The notes under the pieces are model-generated. The model ran no database searches, was not told the origin of the DNA, and saw nothing but the letters and a program-made list of their open reading frames with translations. A DNA stretch of 64,000 nt. Origin: Streptomyces sp. NBC_01214 (lineage in GTDB: Bacteria > Actinomycetota > Actinomycetes > Streptomycetales > Streptomycetaceae). Every line of letters begins with the position of its first letter. Position 1 is the first letter of the stretch. A program made the translations under genes and the position numbers. Location of the stretch: assembly GCF_026340975.1 (NCBI RefSeq), contig NZ_JAPEOS010000002.1, forward strand, positions 2,291,001 through 2,355,000. Reading direction: 5' to 3'. Shown piece by piece: positions 32,920 through 42,400 of this stretch.

Positions 32920-35900
32920 GTGGCTACCGAGAAGAACGACATCGTCGGAGCCCTTAGGCAGTCGCTCAAGGAGACCGAGCGTCTCCGGCGACAGAACCAA
33001 CAACTTCTGGACCGAGCGAGCGAGCCACTGGCCATCGTCGGAATGGGCTGCCGGTTTCCGGGTGGTGTGACATCTCCGGAGGAGCTGTGGCAGCTCCTGG
33101 CCGAGAAGCGCATCGGGACCTCGGAGTTCCCGACCGACCGCGGCTGGGACCTGGAGCGGCTCTACGACCCGGACCCCGATCATCCGGGTACGTCGTACAC
33201 ACGGCACGGCGGATTCCTGGACCGTGCCGGCGACTTCGACGCGGAGTTCTTCGGGATCAGTCCGCGTGAGGCGCTGGCGATGGACCCCCAGCAGCGGCTG
33301 CTGCTGGAGACCGCGTGGGAGGCGTTCGAGGACGCGGGCATCGACCCGACGTCGCTGCGCGGCAGCGACACCGGCGTCTTCACCGGCGTGATGTTCCAGG
33401 ACTACGGGTTCGTCGCGGGGATGAGCGAGCGGAGCGCCGAGATCGAGGGCTACCTCCCGACCGCCGCCGCGGGCAGCGTCGCCTCGGGGCGGATCAGCTA
33501 CACCCTCGGGTTCGAGGGCCCCGCCGTGTCGGTGGACACCGCGTGCTCGTCCTCGCTCGTCGCGGTGGACATGGCCATCAAGTCCCTGCGGGGCAAGGAG
33601 TGCTCGCTGGCGCTGGTCGGCGGCGTGACCGTGCTCCCGAGGCCGAACAACTTCGTGGAGTTCAGCAGGCAGCGGGCCCTGTCGCCCGACGGCCGGTGCA
33701 GGGCGTACGCGGCCGCCGCCAACGGCGTGGCGTGGGCCGAGGGCGCGGGGCTGCTCGTGGTGGAGCGCCTGTCGGACGCGCGCCGCAACGGCCACCGGAT
33801 CCTGGGCCTGATACGCGGCAGTGCGGTCAACCAGGACGGTGCGAGCAACGGCCTGACCGCCCCCAACGGACCCTCGCAGGAGCGGGTGATCCGCCAGGCG
33901 CTGGCCAACGCGGGGCTGAGCCCGGCCGACGTGGATGCCGTCGAGGGCCACGGGACGGGTACGACGCTCGGCGACCCGATCGAGGCGGAAGCCCTGCTGG
34001 CGACCTACGGCCGCGAGCGGACCAACGGCCCGCTGAAGCTCGGGTCGATCAAGTCGAACTTCGGACACACCATGGCGGCCGCAGGCGCGGCCGGTGTGAT
34101 CAAGATGGTGCTGGCGCTACAGCACAAGATGCTGCCGGCGACCCTGCATGTGGATGCCCCGTCCCCGCACGTCGACTGGGAGTCCGGCGAGGTCGAGCTG
34201 CTGACCGAGGCGCAGGAATGGCCCGCTTCGCAGGACCGGCCGCGACGCGCAGCAGTGTCGTCCTTCGGGATCAGTGGCACGAACGTCCACGTCATCCTGG
34301 AAGAGGCACCTGCCGAGGAGCCTGCGACAGCCGAGGCCGAGGTTGAAGTCCAACCGCCTGCGGTGGTACCGGTGTTGCTCTCGGCCCGGAGCGAGGCGGC
34401 CCTGCGGGAGCAGGCCGACCGCCTGCGCGCGTACATGATCGCTCAGCCGGACGTGTCCGTCCTGGACATCGGCTTCTCGTCGGTGACCACGCGGGCGCAG
34501 CTGGAGCGGCGTGCCGCGGTGGTGGCCACGGATCGTGGCGCACTGCTGGCCGGTCTGGGCGCACTGTCCGTGGCAGACCCCGCAGCCCATGTCTTCGAGG
34601 GCCGCCCGGTCACTGGCAAGACGGTGTTCGTCTTCCCGGGTCAGGGTTCGCAGTGGGTGGGCATGGCCGTGGAGCTCCTGGAGTCTTCGCCGGTCTTCGC
34701 CGAGGAGATCGCGGCATGCGGTGAGGCGCTCTCGGAGTTCGTCGACTGGCGTCTTGAGGATGTTCTGCGGGGTGCGGAGGGCGCGCCTTCGTTGGAGCGG
34801 GTCGATGTGGTCCAGCCCGCTCTGTGGGCGGTGATGGTGTCACTGGCCGCGCTCTGGCGTTCGCATGGTGTGGAGCCTTCGGCGGTGGTGGGTCACTCGC
34901 AGGGTGAGATCGCTGCCGCATGTGTCGCCGGTGGCCTCTCTCTCACCGACGGGGCCCGGATCGTGGCCCTGCGCAGCCGGCTGGTCCTGGAGGAGCTGGC
35001 CGGTCGCGGTGGCATGGTTTCGGTGGCACTGCCGGTGGACCAGGTCGAGGACCTTTTGCAGGCGTATGAGGGCCGGGTGTCCGTTGCCGCGGTGAACGGC
35101 CCTGCCTCTGTGGTGATCGCGGGGGAGCCCGGGGCGCTGGATGAGCTCATTGCGTTGTGTGAGCGTGATGAGGTGCGGGCTCGTCGGATCGCGGTGGACT
35201 ACGCCTCGCACACGGTGCACGTCGAGTCCATCGAGGCCGAACTGTTGAAGGTCCTGGCGCCGGTCGAGCCGGTCTCCGGGCAGATTCCGTTCTATTCCAC
35301 GGTCACCGGCGGGTTCATCGACACGAAGTCTCTTGACGCTGCCTACTGGTACAGCAATCTGCGTGGCCGGGTCGGCTTCGAGCCCGCGATCCGTGCGCTG
35401 ATCGACAGCGGTGTGAATTGCTTCGTCGAGGTTTCCCCGCACCCGGTCCTCACGATGGCCGTCGAAGGAACGATCACGGCTCATGGCGCCGAGGACCGTG
35501 TCGGTGTCGTTGGTTCCCTGCGGCGTGACGAAGGTGGTCTGGGACGGTTCACGCTCTCGCTGGCCGAAGCGCACGTCACCGGCGTGAGCGTGAAGTGGCC
35601 CACCCTGTTCGACGGTGCCGGCGCCAAGCGGGTCTCACTGCCGACCTACGCCTTCCAGCACGAGCGGTACTGGCTGACTCCCCGTGCGGGGGCTGCGGAC
35701 GCTGCTGCTGCCGGCCTCGGCACGGTCGCACACCCGGTCCTGGCCGCGAGCGTGCAACTCGCCGGCCGCGACGAGTGGGTGTTCACCGGGCGGCTTTCGC
35801 AGGACGCACAGCCTTGGACCCGTGACCACATGGTGTTCGGGCTGGTGATGGTGCCGGGTACGGCATTGGTCGAGATGGCATTGACGGCCGGGCGTGAAGT

Positions 35901-38900
35901 GGATTGCCCCGTGCTCGACGAGCTGGTGCTCGAGGCGCCGCTGGTCCTGGAAGAGGACATCGCCCGGCAGGTTCAGGTCGCGGTCGGTCCGGCGGGAGAG
36001 GACGGGCGCCGTGAGGTCGCGATCTACTCGCGCCTCGAAACCGCGGACGAGGCGGACAGTGTGCCCGAGGCGACGTGCCACGGACGCGGTTGGCTGGCCA
36101 CGGACGTCGAGCCTTCGCAGCCGTTCCCGCTCCAGTGGCCCCCGGCCGGCGCCGAATCCGTACCGGTCGAAACGCTCTACGCGCGGCTGGCCGACATCGG
36201 ACTCGACTACGGTCCGCTGTTCCAGGGCGTGCGGGCAGCATGGCGATCCGGCGGTGAGGTCTACGCCGAGGTGTCCCTGGACGACAACGCCGGAGCCGGA
36301 GAGTTCGGTATCCACCCCGCGTTGTTCGACGCCGCGCTCCACGGCTCGATGCTCTCCAAGGAGACGGGGTCCCCGGTGGACCTGCCCTTCTCGTGGTCGG
36401 GCGTCCGGCTCGGGCGGACGGGCCTCACGCAGGTCCGCGTAAGGATCGGCTCGACGGGCGAGTCCGCCCTCCGGATCGACGTCGTCGACGACACCGGCGC
36501 CACCGTTGTGGCCGTCAACGCCCTCGCTGTTCGTCCCATGGACCAGGCCCAGCTGGAGAGCGCGCAGCGCACCAAGCAGAACTCGCTGTTCCAGGTCGAC
36601 TGGACCGCGGTGTCGCCCGGGTCGCCCAAGCCGGTACGGCTGGCGGTCCTGGGTGAACTGGCCGCTTCGGGCGAGCGGTTCGCTGATCTGGGAGCCCTGG
36701 AGCAGGCACTCGCCGACGGAGCGGCGGCGCCGGTCGCGGTCCTCGCCGAGGTCGAGGTGCCTCTCGCCGCGAGCGACGCGGCCGAGGCGGCCAGGGGAGT
36801 CGCCACGAATGCGCTGGAGCTGGTGCAGCGCTGGCTGGCCAGCGAGTGGCTGCCCGAGTCGCGGCTGGTCGTGGTGACCCGTAACGCCATCGCGGTCGGC
36901 AACGAGGCACCGGATGTCGTACAGGCACCGGTCTGGGGTCTGCTGCGCAGTGCGCAGTCCGAGCACCCGGGCCGCATCGTGCTGGTCGACGTCGACGGCA
37001 GCAGTGAGCCGGCGTGGGGTCCGCTCCTGGACCTCGACGAGCCGCAACTGGCCGTCCGCGAGGGCCGGTTGCTGGTACCGCGACTGGAGCGTGCCCCCGC
37101 GGGGGCGGCCGATGACGCGTGGCGGCTGTCGACCCGGCGCAAGGGCTCGCTGGAGGACCTGGTGATCGTCCCGTCGGACGGCGGACGGGCGCTCGGTGTG
37201 GGTGAGGTGCGGATCGGGATACGCGCAGCGGGTGTGAACTTCCGCGACGTACTGATCGCACTCGGGATGTACCCGGGTGACGCGCCGCTGGGCAGCGAGG
37301 CGGCGGGCGTCGTCCTCGAAGTCGGCTCGGGCGTCACCGACCTGGCGCCGGGCGACCGGGTGTTCGGCCTGATCCCGGACGCGTTCGGACCGGTGGCGGT
37401 GGCGGACCGGCGGACGGTCGTGCCGATGCCGCACTGCCTGTCGTTCGTGGAGGCGGCAGCCGTTCCGGTGGTGTACCTGACCGCGTACTACGGTCTGGTC
37501 GATCTTGCCGGACTGCGTGCGGGTGAGCGGCTGCTGGTGCATGCCGCTGCCGGTGGTGTCGGCATGGCGGCGGTGCAGCTGGCCCGGCACTTCGGTGCGG
37601 AGCTCTTCGCTACGGCGAGTCAGCCCAAGTGGGACGCGTTGCGGGCCCTCGGCATCCCGGACGAGCGGATCGCTTCCTCGCGTGACCTGGGCTTCCGGGA
37701 CACCTTCTTGAAGGCGACCGGCGGGGCCGGGGTGGATGTGGTCCTGGACGCGCTGGCGGGTGAGTTCGTGGACGCCACGCTGGAGTTGCTGCCGCGCGGC
37801 GGACGGTTCATTGAGATGGGCAAGACCGACATCCGTGACCCGGAAGTCGTGGCTCGCGAGCACGAGGGCGTGCGGTACCGCTCCTACGACCTGCTGGAGG
37901 CGGGCCCGGAGCGGATCCAGGAGATGCTGGTCGAGATCACCCGGCTGTTCGAGCAGGGTGTGCTCGTGGCGTCGCCGATCCGCACTTGGGACGTGCGCCG
38001 GGGGCAGGACGCGTTCCGTTTCCTGCGCGAGGGCCGCAACATCGGCAAGATCGTGCTGACGGTTCCGGCTCCGCTGGATCCGGAGGGGACGGTGTTGATC
38101 ACCGGTGGTACGGGTGGTCTGGGCGCGCTGTTCGCCAAGCACCTGGCCGGCCGCCACGGTGCGAAGCGACTGATGCTGGTCAGCAGGAGCGGTCCGGCCG
38201 CCGATGGCGTGGACAAGCTGGTCGCGGAGCTGGAAGAGCTGGGCGCTCAGGCCCGGGTCGCCGCCTGCGACGTCACCGACCGGGACCATTTGGCCAAGCT
38301 GCTCGGCTCGTTGGAGCACCCGCTCACCGCGGTCATCCACGCGGCGGGTGTGCTGGACGACGGGGTGATCGAATCGCTCACTCCGGAGCAGGTGGCGCGG
38401 GTGATGCGTCCGAAGGTCGACGCGGCCTGGAACCTGCACGAGCTCACGGCGGGTATGGAGCTGTCGGCGTTCGTCCTGTTCTCCTCGGCCGCAGCGCAAC
38501 TCGGCAACCCCGGCCAGGCGAACTACGCGGCGGCCAACGCCGCCCTGGACGCCCTCGCGGCAACGCGGCGCGCGTCGGGGCTGCCCGCCACCTCGCTGGC
38601 CTGGGGCCTGTGGGCGGACGCCACCGGAATGACCGGTGAGCTCGACGAGGCCGATCTCGCACGCATGGAGCGGACGGGCATCGGCGCGCTCGCGGCCGAC
38701 CTCGGTCTCGAACTGTTCGACGAGTCGCTCGGGCTGGACGCGTCACTGCTGGTGCCGATCCAGCTGGACCTGGCCGCACTGCGGGCACAGGCCCGGGCCG
38801 GGATGCTGCCGTCGCTGCTGCACGGACTGGTACGCGTACCAGCACGGCGCGCGGAGTCCACGGGCGGGTCGCTGGCCCAGCGGCTGGCCGCAGTGGCACA

Positions 38901-39408
38901 GGCCGACCGGGAGCCGGTCGTGCTCGACGTGGTCCAGACACAGGTCGCGGCCGTCCTCGGCCACGACTCCGGCGCGGCGATCGAACCGGAACGGGCCTTC
39001 AAGGAACTCGGGTTCGACTCGCTGGCCGCGGTCGAGCTGCGCAACCGGCTGGCCCAGGCCACCGGGCTGCGGCTGCCCGCCACCCTCGTCTTCGACCACC
39101 CGACACCGATGGCGGTCGCGAGGCTGATCCTCACCGAGGTCGGCGGCGGCGCCGAGGAGCAGTCCTCCTCGCCGTTCGAAGCGGAACTACAGCAGCTCGA
39201 AGCGCTGCTGATCACGGTGTCGAGCGACGAAGAGCGGGTCGCCGAGATCGAGCCGCGGCTGCGCTACCTCAGCAATCGGCTGAGGACCGTCCTCAACAGG
39301 GCCGGCAGCCAGCCCACCGTCACGGACGACGTGTCCGACGACGACCTCGACGCGGCGTCCGACGACGACATATTTGAACTGATCGACAAGGAGCTCGGGT
39401 CGGCATGA
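32920..39408 (+). CDS. type I modular PKS, module 1: KS-AT(mm)-DH-ER-KR-ACP
   Basis: 2162 residues, GTG start five nt after GGAGGAG. An N-terminal coiled-coil docking segment (about 1-30) precedes the KS with Cys209 in DTACSSS. The AT has GHSQGE (Ser660) and YASH at 761-764, the methylmalonyl signature. The DH has HxxxGxxxxP with His970, and Asp1137 in HPALFDAAL. The ER NADPH loop HAAAGGVGMAAVQ begins at 1541. The KR starts near 1725, with LDD at 1812-1814 (B-type) and Tyr1869. The ACP serine is Ser2034 in GFDSL. The C-terminal docking segment ends in FELIDKELGSA. A fully reducing module that adds a methyl-branched saturated unit. It has no loading domain. The stop overlaps the PKS2 start (ATGA). 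Confidence 0.96.
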   Translation: MATEKNDIVGALRQSLKETERLRRQNQQLLDRASEPLAIVGMGCRFPGGVTSPEELWQLLAEKRIGTSEFPTDRGWDLERLYDPDPDHPGTSYTRHGGFLDRAGDFDAEFFGISPREALAMDPQQRLLLETAWEAFEDAGIDPTSLRGSDTGVFTGVMFQDYGFVAGMSERSAEIEGYLPTAAAGSVASGRISYTLGFEGPAVSVDTACSSSLVAVDMAIKSLRGKECSLALVGGVTVLPRPNNFVEFSRQRALSPDGRCRAYAAAANGVAWAEGAGLLVVERLSDARRNGHRILGLIRGSAVNQDGASNGLTAPNGPSQERVIRQALANAGLSPADVDAVEGHGTGTTLGDPIEAEALLATYGRERTNGPLKLGSIKSNFGHTMAAAGAAGVIKMVLALQHKMLPATLHVDAPSPHVDWESGEVELLTEAQEWPASQDRPRRAAVSSFGISGTNVHVILEEAPAEEPATAEAEVEVQPPAVVPVLLSARSEAALREQADRLRAYMIAQPDVSVLDIGFSSVTTRAQLERRAAVVATDRGALLAGLGALSVADPAAHVFEGRPVTGKTVFVFPGQGSQWVGMAVELLESSPVFAEEIAACGEALSEFVDWRLEDVLRGAEGAPSLERVDVVQPALWAVMVSLAALWRSHGVEPSAVVGHSQGEIAAACVAGGLSLTDGARIVALRSRLVLEELAGRGGMVSVALPVDQVEDLLQAYEGRVSVAAVNGPASVVIAGEPGALDELIALCERDEVRARRIAVDYASHTVHVESIEAELLKVLAPVEPVSGQIPFYSTVTGGFIDTKSLDAAYWYSNLRGRVGFEPAIRALIDSGVNCFVEVSPHPVLTMAVEGTITAHGAEDRVGVVGSLRRDEGGLGRFTLSLAEAHVTGVSVKWPTLFDGAGAKRVSLPTYAFQHERYWLTPRAGAADAAAAGLGTVAHPVLAASVQLAGRDEWVFTGRLSQDAQPWTRDHMVFGLVMVPGTALVEMALTAGREVDCPVLDELVLEAPLVLEEDIARQVQVAVGPAGEDGRREVAIYSRLETADEADSVPEATCHGRGWLATDVEPSQPFPLQWPPAGAESVPVETLYARLADIGLDYGPLFQGVRAAWRSGGEVYAEVSLDDNAGAGEFGIHPALFDAALHGSMLSKETGSPVDLPFSWSGVRLGRTGLTQVRVRIGSTGESALRIDVVDDTGATVVAVNALAVRPMDQAQLESAQRTKQNSLFQVDWTAVSPGSPKPVRLAVLGELAASGERFADLGALEQALADGAAAPVAVLAEVEVPLAASDAAEAARGVATNALELVQRWLASEWLPESRLVVVTRNAIAVGNEAPDVVQAPVWGLLRSAQSEHPGRIVLVDVDGSSEPAWGPLLDLDEPQLAVREGRLLVPRLERAPAGAADDAWRLSTRRKGSLEDLVIVPSDGGRALGVGEVRIGIRAAGVNFRDVLIALGMYPGDAPLGSEAAGVVLEVGSGVTDLAPGDRVFGLIPDAFGPVAVADRRTVVPMPHCLSFVEAAAVPVVYLTAYYGLVDLAGLRAGERLLVHAAAGGVGMAAVQLARHFGAELFATASQPKWDALRALGIPDERIASSRDLGFRDTFLKATGGAGVDVVLDALAGEFVDATLELLPRGGRFIEMGKTDIRDPEVVAREHEGVRYRSYDLLEAGPERIQEMLVEITRLFEQGVLVASPIRTWDVRRGQDAFRFLREGRNIGKIVLTVPAPLDPEGTVLITGGTGGLGALFAKHLAGRHGAKRLMLVSRSGPAADGVDKLVAELEELGAQARVAACDVTDRDHLAKLLGSLEHPLTAVIHAAGVLDDGVIESLTPEQVARVMRPKVDAAWNLHELTAGMELSAFVLFSSAAAQLGNPGQANYAAANAALDALAATRRASGLPATSLAWGLWADATGMTGELDEADLARMERTGIGALAADLGLELFDESLGLDASLLVPIQLDLAALRAQARAGMLPSLLHGLVRVPARRAESTGGSLAQRLAAVAQADREPVVLDVVQTQVAAVLGHDSGAAIEPERAFKELGFDSLAAVELRNRLAQATGLRLPATLVFDHPTPMAVARLILTEVGGGAEEQSSSPFEAELQQLEALLITVSSDEERVAEIEPRLRYLSNRLRTVLNRAGSQPTVTDDVSDDDLDAASDDDIFELIDKELGSA
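34468..36156 (+). repeat. AT-DH block shared with 58192-59880
   Basis: This PKS1 segment (AT, post-AT linker and N-terminal DH half) is colinear without gaps with PKS4 at an offset of 23724 bp and differs at only scattered bases. The similarity stops abruptly inside the DH at GCCGAA. Recent duplication or gene conversion. Confidence 0.85.
37438..38488 (+). repeat. ER-KR block shared with 54690-55740
   Basis: The module 1 ER C-terminal part and KR N-terminal part are near-identical to module 4 at a constant offset of 17252 bp. The ER substrate-side half before 37438 is clearly more divergent. Confidence 0.85.
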
Positions 39409-42400
39409 CCGAAAACGCGGACAACGTGCGGGGCGGATCGATGACCGACGAAGACAAGCTCCGTACCTACCTGCGCAAGGTGACAGGGGAACTGCGCACG
39501 GCCAACCGCCGTGCGCGGGAGCTGGAACAGCGCGAGGCGGAACCCCTGGCGATCGTCGGTATGAGCTGCCGGTACCCCGGTGGTGTGACCTCACCGCAGG
39601 AACTGTGGGAGCTGGTGGCTTCGGGCCGCGACGCGATGTCGGGGCTGCCGACCGACCGCGGCTGGGACCTGGAGGGGCTGTACGACCCGGACCCCGACCA
39701 GATCGGGAAGGTGTACACCCGCTCGGGCGGGTTCATCGACGGCGTCGGCGACTTCGACGCGGAGTTCTTCGGGATCAGCCCCCGCGAGGCACTGGCCATC
39801 GACCCCGCCCAGCGGTTGATGCTGGAGGCGGCGTGGGAGGCGTTCGAGGACGCGGGCATCGACCCCACGTCGCTGCGCGGCAGCAACACCGGTGTGTTCA
39901 CCGGGGCGGTGACCTCGGACTACGGCGGGTCGATGCTCCCGGAGCTGGAAGGGTTCCGTCTGACGGGTACCCAGGGAAGCGTGATCTCGGGCCGGATCGC
40001 CTACAGCCTGGGTCTGGAAGGGCCCGCTGTCACGGTGGACACGGCGTGCTCCTCGTCGCTGGTGGCCCTGCACCAGGCGTCGCAGGCGCTGCGTTCGGGC
40101 GAGTGCTCGCTGGCGCTGGTCGGTGGCGTGACCGTGCTCGCCGGTCCGTTCCTCTTCGTGGAGTTCAGCAGGCAGCGCGGTCTGGCGCCCGACGGCCGGT
40201 GCAAGGCGTACGCGGCGGGCGCCGACGGGACCGGCTTCTCCGACGGTCTCGGCCTGCTCGTGGTGGAGAGGCTGTCGGACGCCCAGCGCCATGGGCACAA
40301 CGTGCTCGCGGTGGTACGGGGCAGCGCCGTCAACCAGGACGGTGCGAGCAACGGCCTGACCGCCCCCAACGGACCCTCGCAGGAGCGGGTGATCCGCCAG
40401 GCGCTGGCCAACGCGGGCCTGAGCACGGCCGAAGTCGACGCGGTGGAGGGCCACGGCACGGGCACGCAGCTGGGTGACCCGATCGAGGCCCGAGCACTGC
40501 TGGCCACCTACGGCCGCGAGCGCACCGACGGCCCGCTGAAGCTCGGGTCGATCAAGTCGAACATCGGGCACACCTCGGCGGCCGCAGGTGTCGCGGGTGT
40601 GATCAAGATGGTGATGGCGATGCGGCACGACGTGCTGCCCGCCACCCTGCACGTGGATGCCCCGTCCCCGCACGTCGACTGGGAAACGGGCGAGATCGAG
40701 CTGCTGACCGAGGCGCAGGAATGGCCCGCTTCGGGACGGCCGCGCCGCGCCGGAGTGTCGTCGTTCGGGATCAGCGGCACGAACGCGCACGTGATCATCG
40801 AGGAAGCACCGGTCGAAGCGCCGGTCGAGGACGAGGCGCGGACCGACGGTCCGGCGGGGCAGCCGCTGGGCGCCGTGCCGGTGCTGCTGTCCGGCCGGAG
40901 CGAGGCGGCACTGCGGGCCCAGGCCGCGCGTCTGCGGGCGCGGGTGCTCGCGGACCCCGAGCTGTCGTCGGCGGACATCGGCTATTCGCTCGTGGCCTCG
41001 CGCGCTCTGCTGGAGCAGCGCGCCACGGTCGTGGCCCCCGACCGCGAGCGGTTGCTCGCCGGTCTTGAGGCCCTCGCAGCCGGAGAGCCGGGTGCCGGCG
41101 TGGCCGAAGGCCGCCAGACCGGCGGCAAGACCGCGGCGCTGTTCACGGGACAGGGCGCACAGCGGGCCCGGATGGGCGCGGAACTGGCCGCCTCGTTCCC
41201 CCGCTTCGCCGAGGCCCTGGACGAGATATGCACGGAGCTGGACCCCAGGGTCGGGCGGTCGGTGCGGGATCTGCTGACCGCCGAGGAGGGATCCGATGAA
41301 GCGGCGCTGCTGAACGCCACCGAGTACACGCAGGTGGCGCTGTTCGCCATCGAGGTGGCGCTGTTCCGGCTCGTCGAATCGCTGGGCATACGGACGGACT
41401 ACCTGATCGGGCACTCGGTCGGCGAGATCGCTGCCGCGCATGTGGCGGGCGTGCTGTCGCTGACGGACGCCTGTGAGCTGGTGGCGGCGCGCGGCCGGTT
41501 GATGGGTGCGCTGCCGGGCGGCGGCGCGATGGTCGCCGTACAGGCCGACGAAGCCGAAGTCACCGCGTCGCTCGCCGGGTTCGACGGCCGGCTGGAGATC
41601 GCCGCGGTGAACGGACCGCGTGCGGTGGTGGTGTCGGGTGACGCGGACGCCGCCGAGGAGTGGCTGCCGCAGTGGAAGGACCGCAAGACGACCCGGCTGC
41701 GGGTGTCCCACGCGTTCCACTCCCCGCACATGGAACCGATGCTCGACGAGTTCCGGCGGGTGGCGCAGGGGCTGCGGTTCAACGAGCCGCAGATCCCGAT
41801 CGTGTCGAACGTGACCGGAGAGCTGGTCAGCAGCGAGGTCACCGACCCGGAGTACTGGGTCAAGCACGTACGGCAGGCCGTGCGGTTCGCCGACGGCATC
41901 CGGGCCCTGCACACGCTGGGCGTCCGCCGCTTCCTGGAGCTGGGCCCCGACGGTGTGCTGACCGCGATGGCACGCCAGTGCCTCGAGGACGCCACCGACG
42001 TGGTGCTGACCGCGGCACTGCGCGCCCGCCACCCCGAGGCCGAGACCTTCGCCGGATTCCTCGGCCAGGCGCACATCGCCGGTGTCGGAGTGGACTGGCC
42101 GGCGTTCTACGCGGGCACCGGGGCGGAGCAGGTGGCCCTGCCGACCTACGCGTTCCAGCGCGAGCGGTACTGGCTGGCCCCGAACACCGGGGAGGGGGCA
42201 GCGATCGCGGCCGGGCTCGGCCGGATCGACCACCCGCTGCTCGCAGCCGCGGTCTCCGTCGGCGACCGCGACGAGTGGGTCTTCACCGGCCGCCTGTCCA
42301 CCGACACCCAGCCCTGGGCCGCCGAGCACGTCCTTCTCGGCAACATGGTGGTGCCGGGCACCGGCCTGGTCGAGCTGGCGCTCTCCGCCGGACGGCGGGT

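Noticed and set aside
35635..38499. Very long antisense frames within the PKS genes, including 39591-43997 and 52080-55541
   Set aside because: Compositional shadows of PKS coding sequence.
32920..39408. KSQ or other loading domain at the start of PKS1
   Set aside because: The KS has an active-site Cys (DTACSSS) and a docking N-terminus, so it is an extension module.
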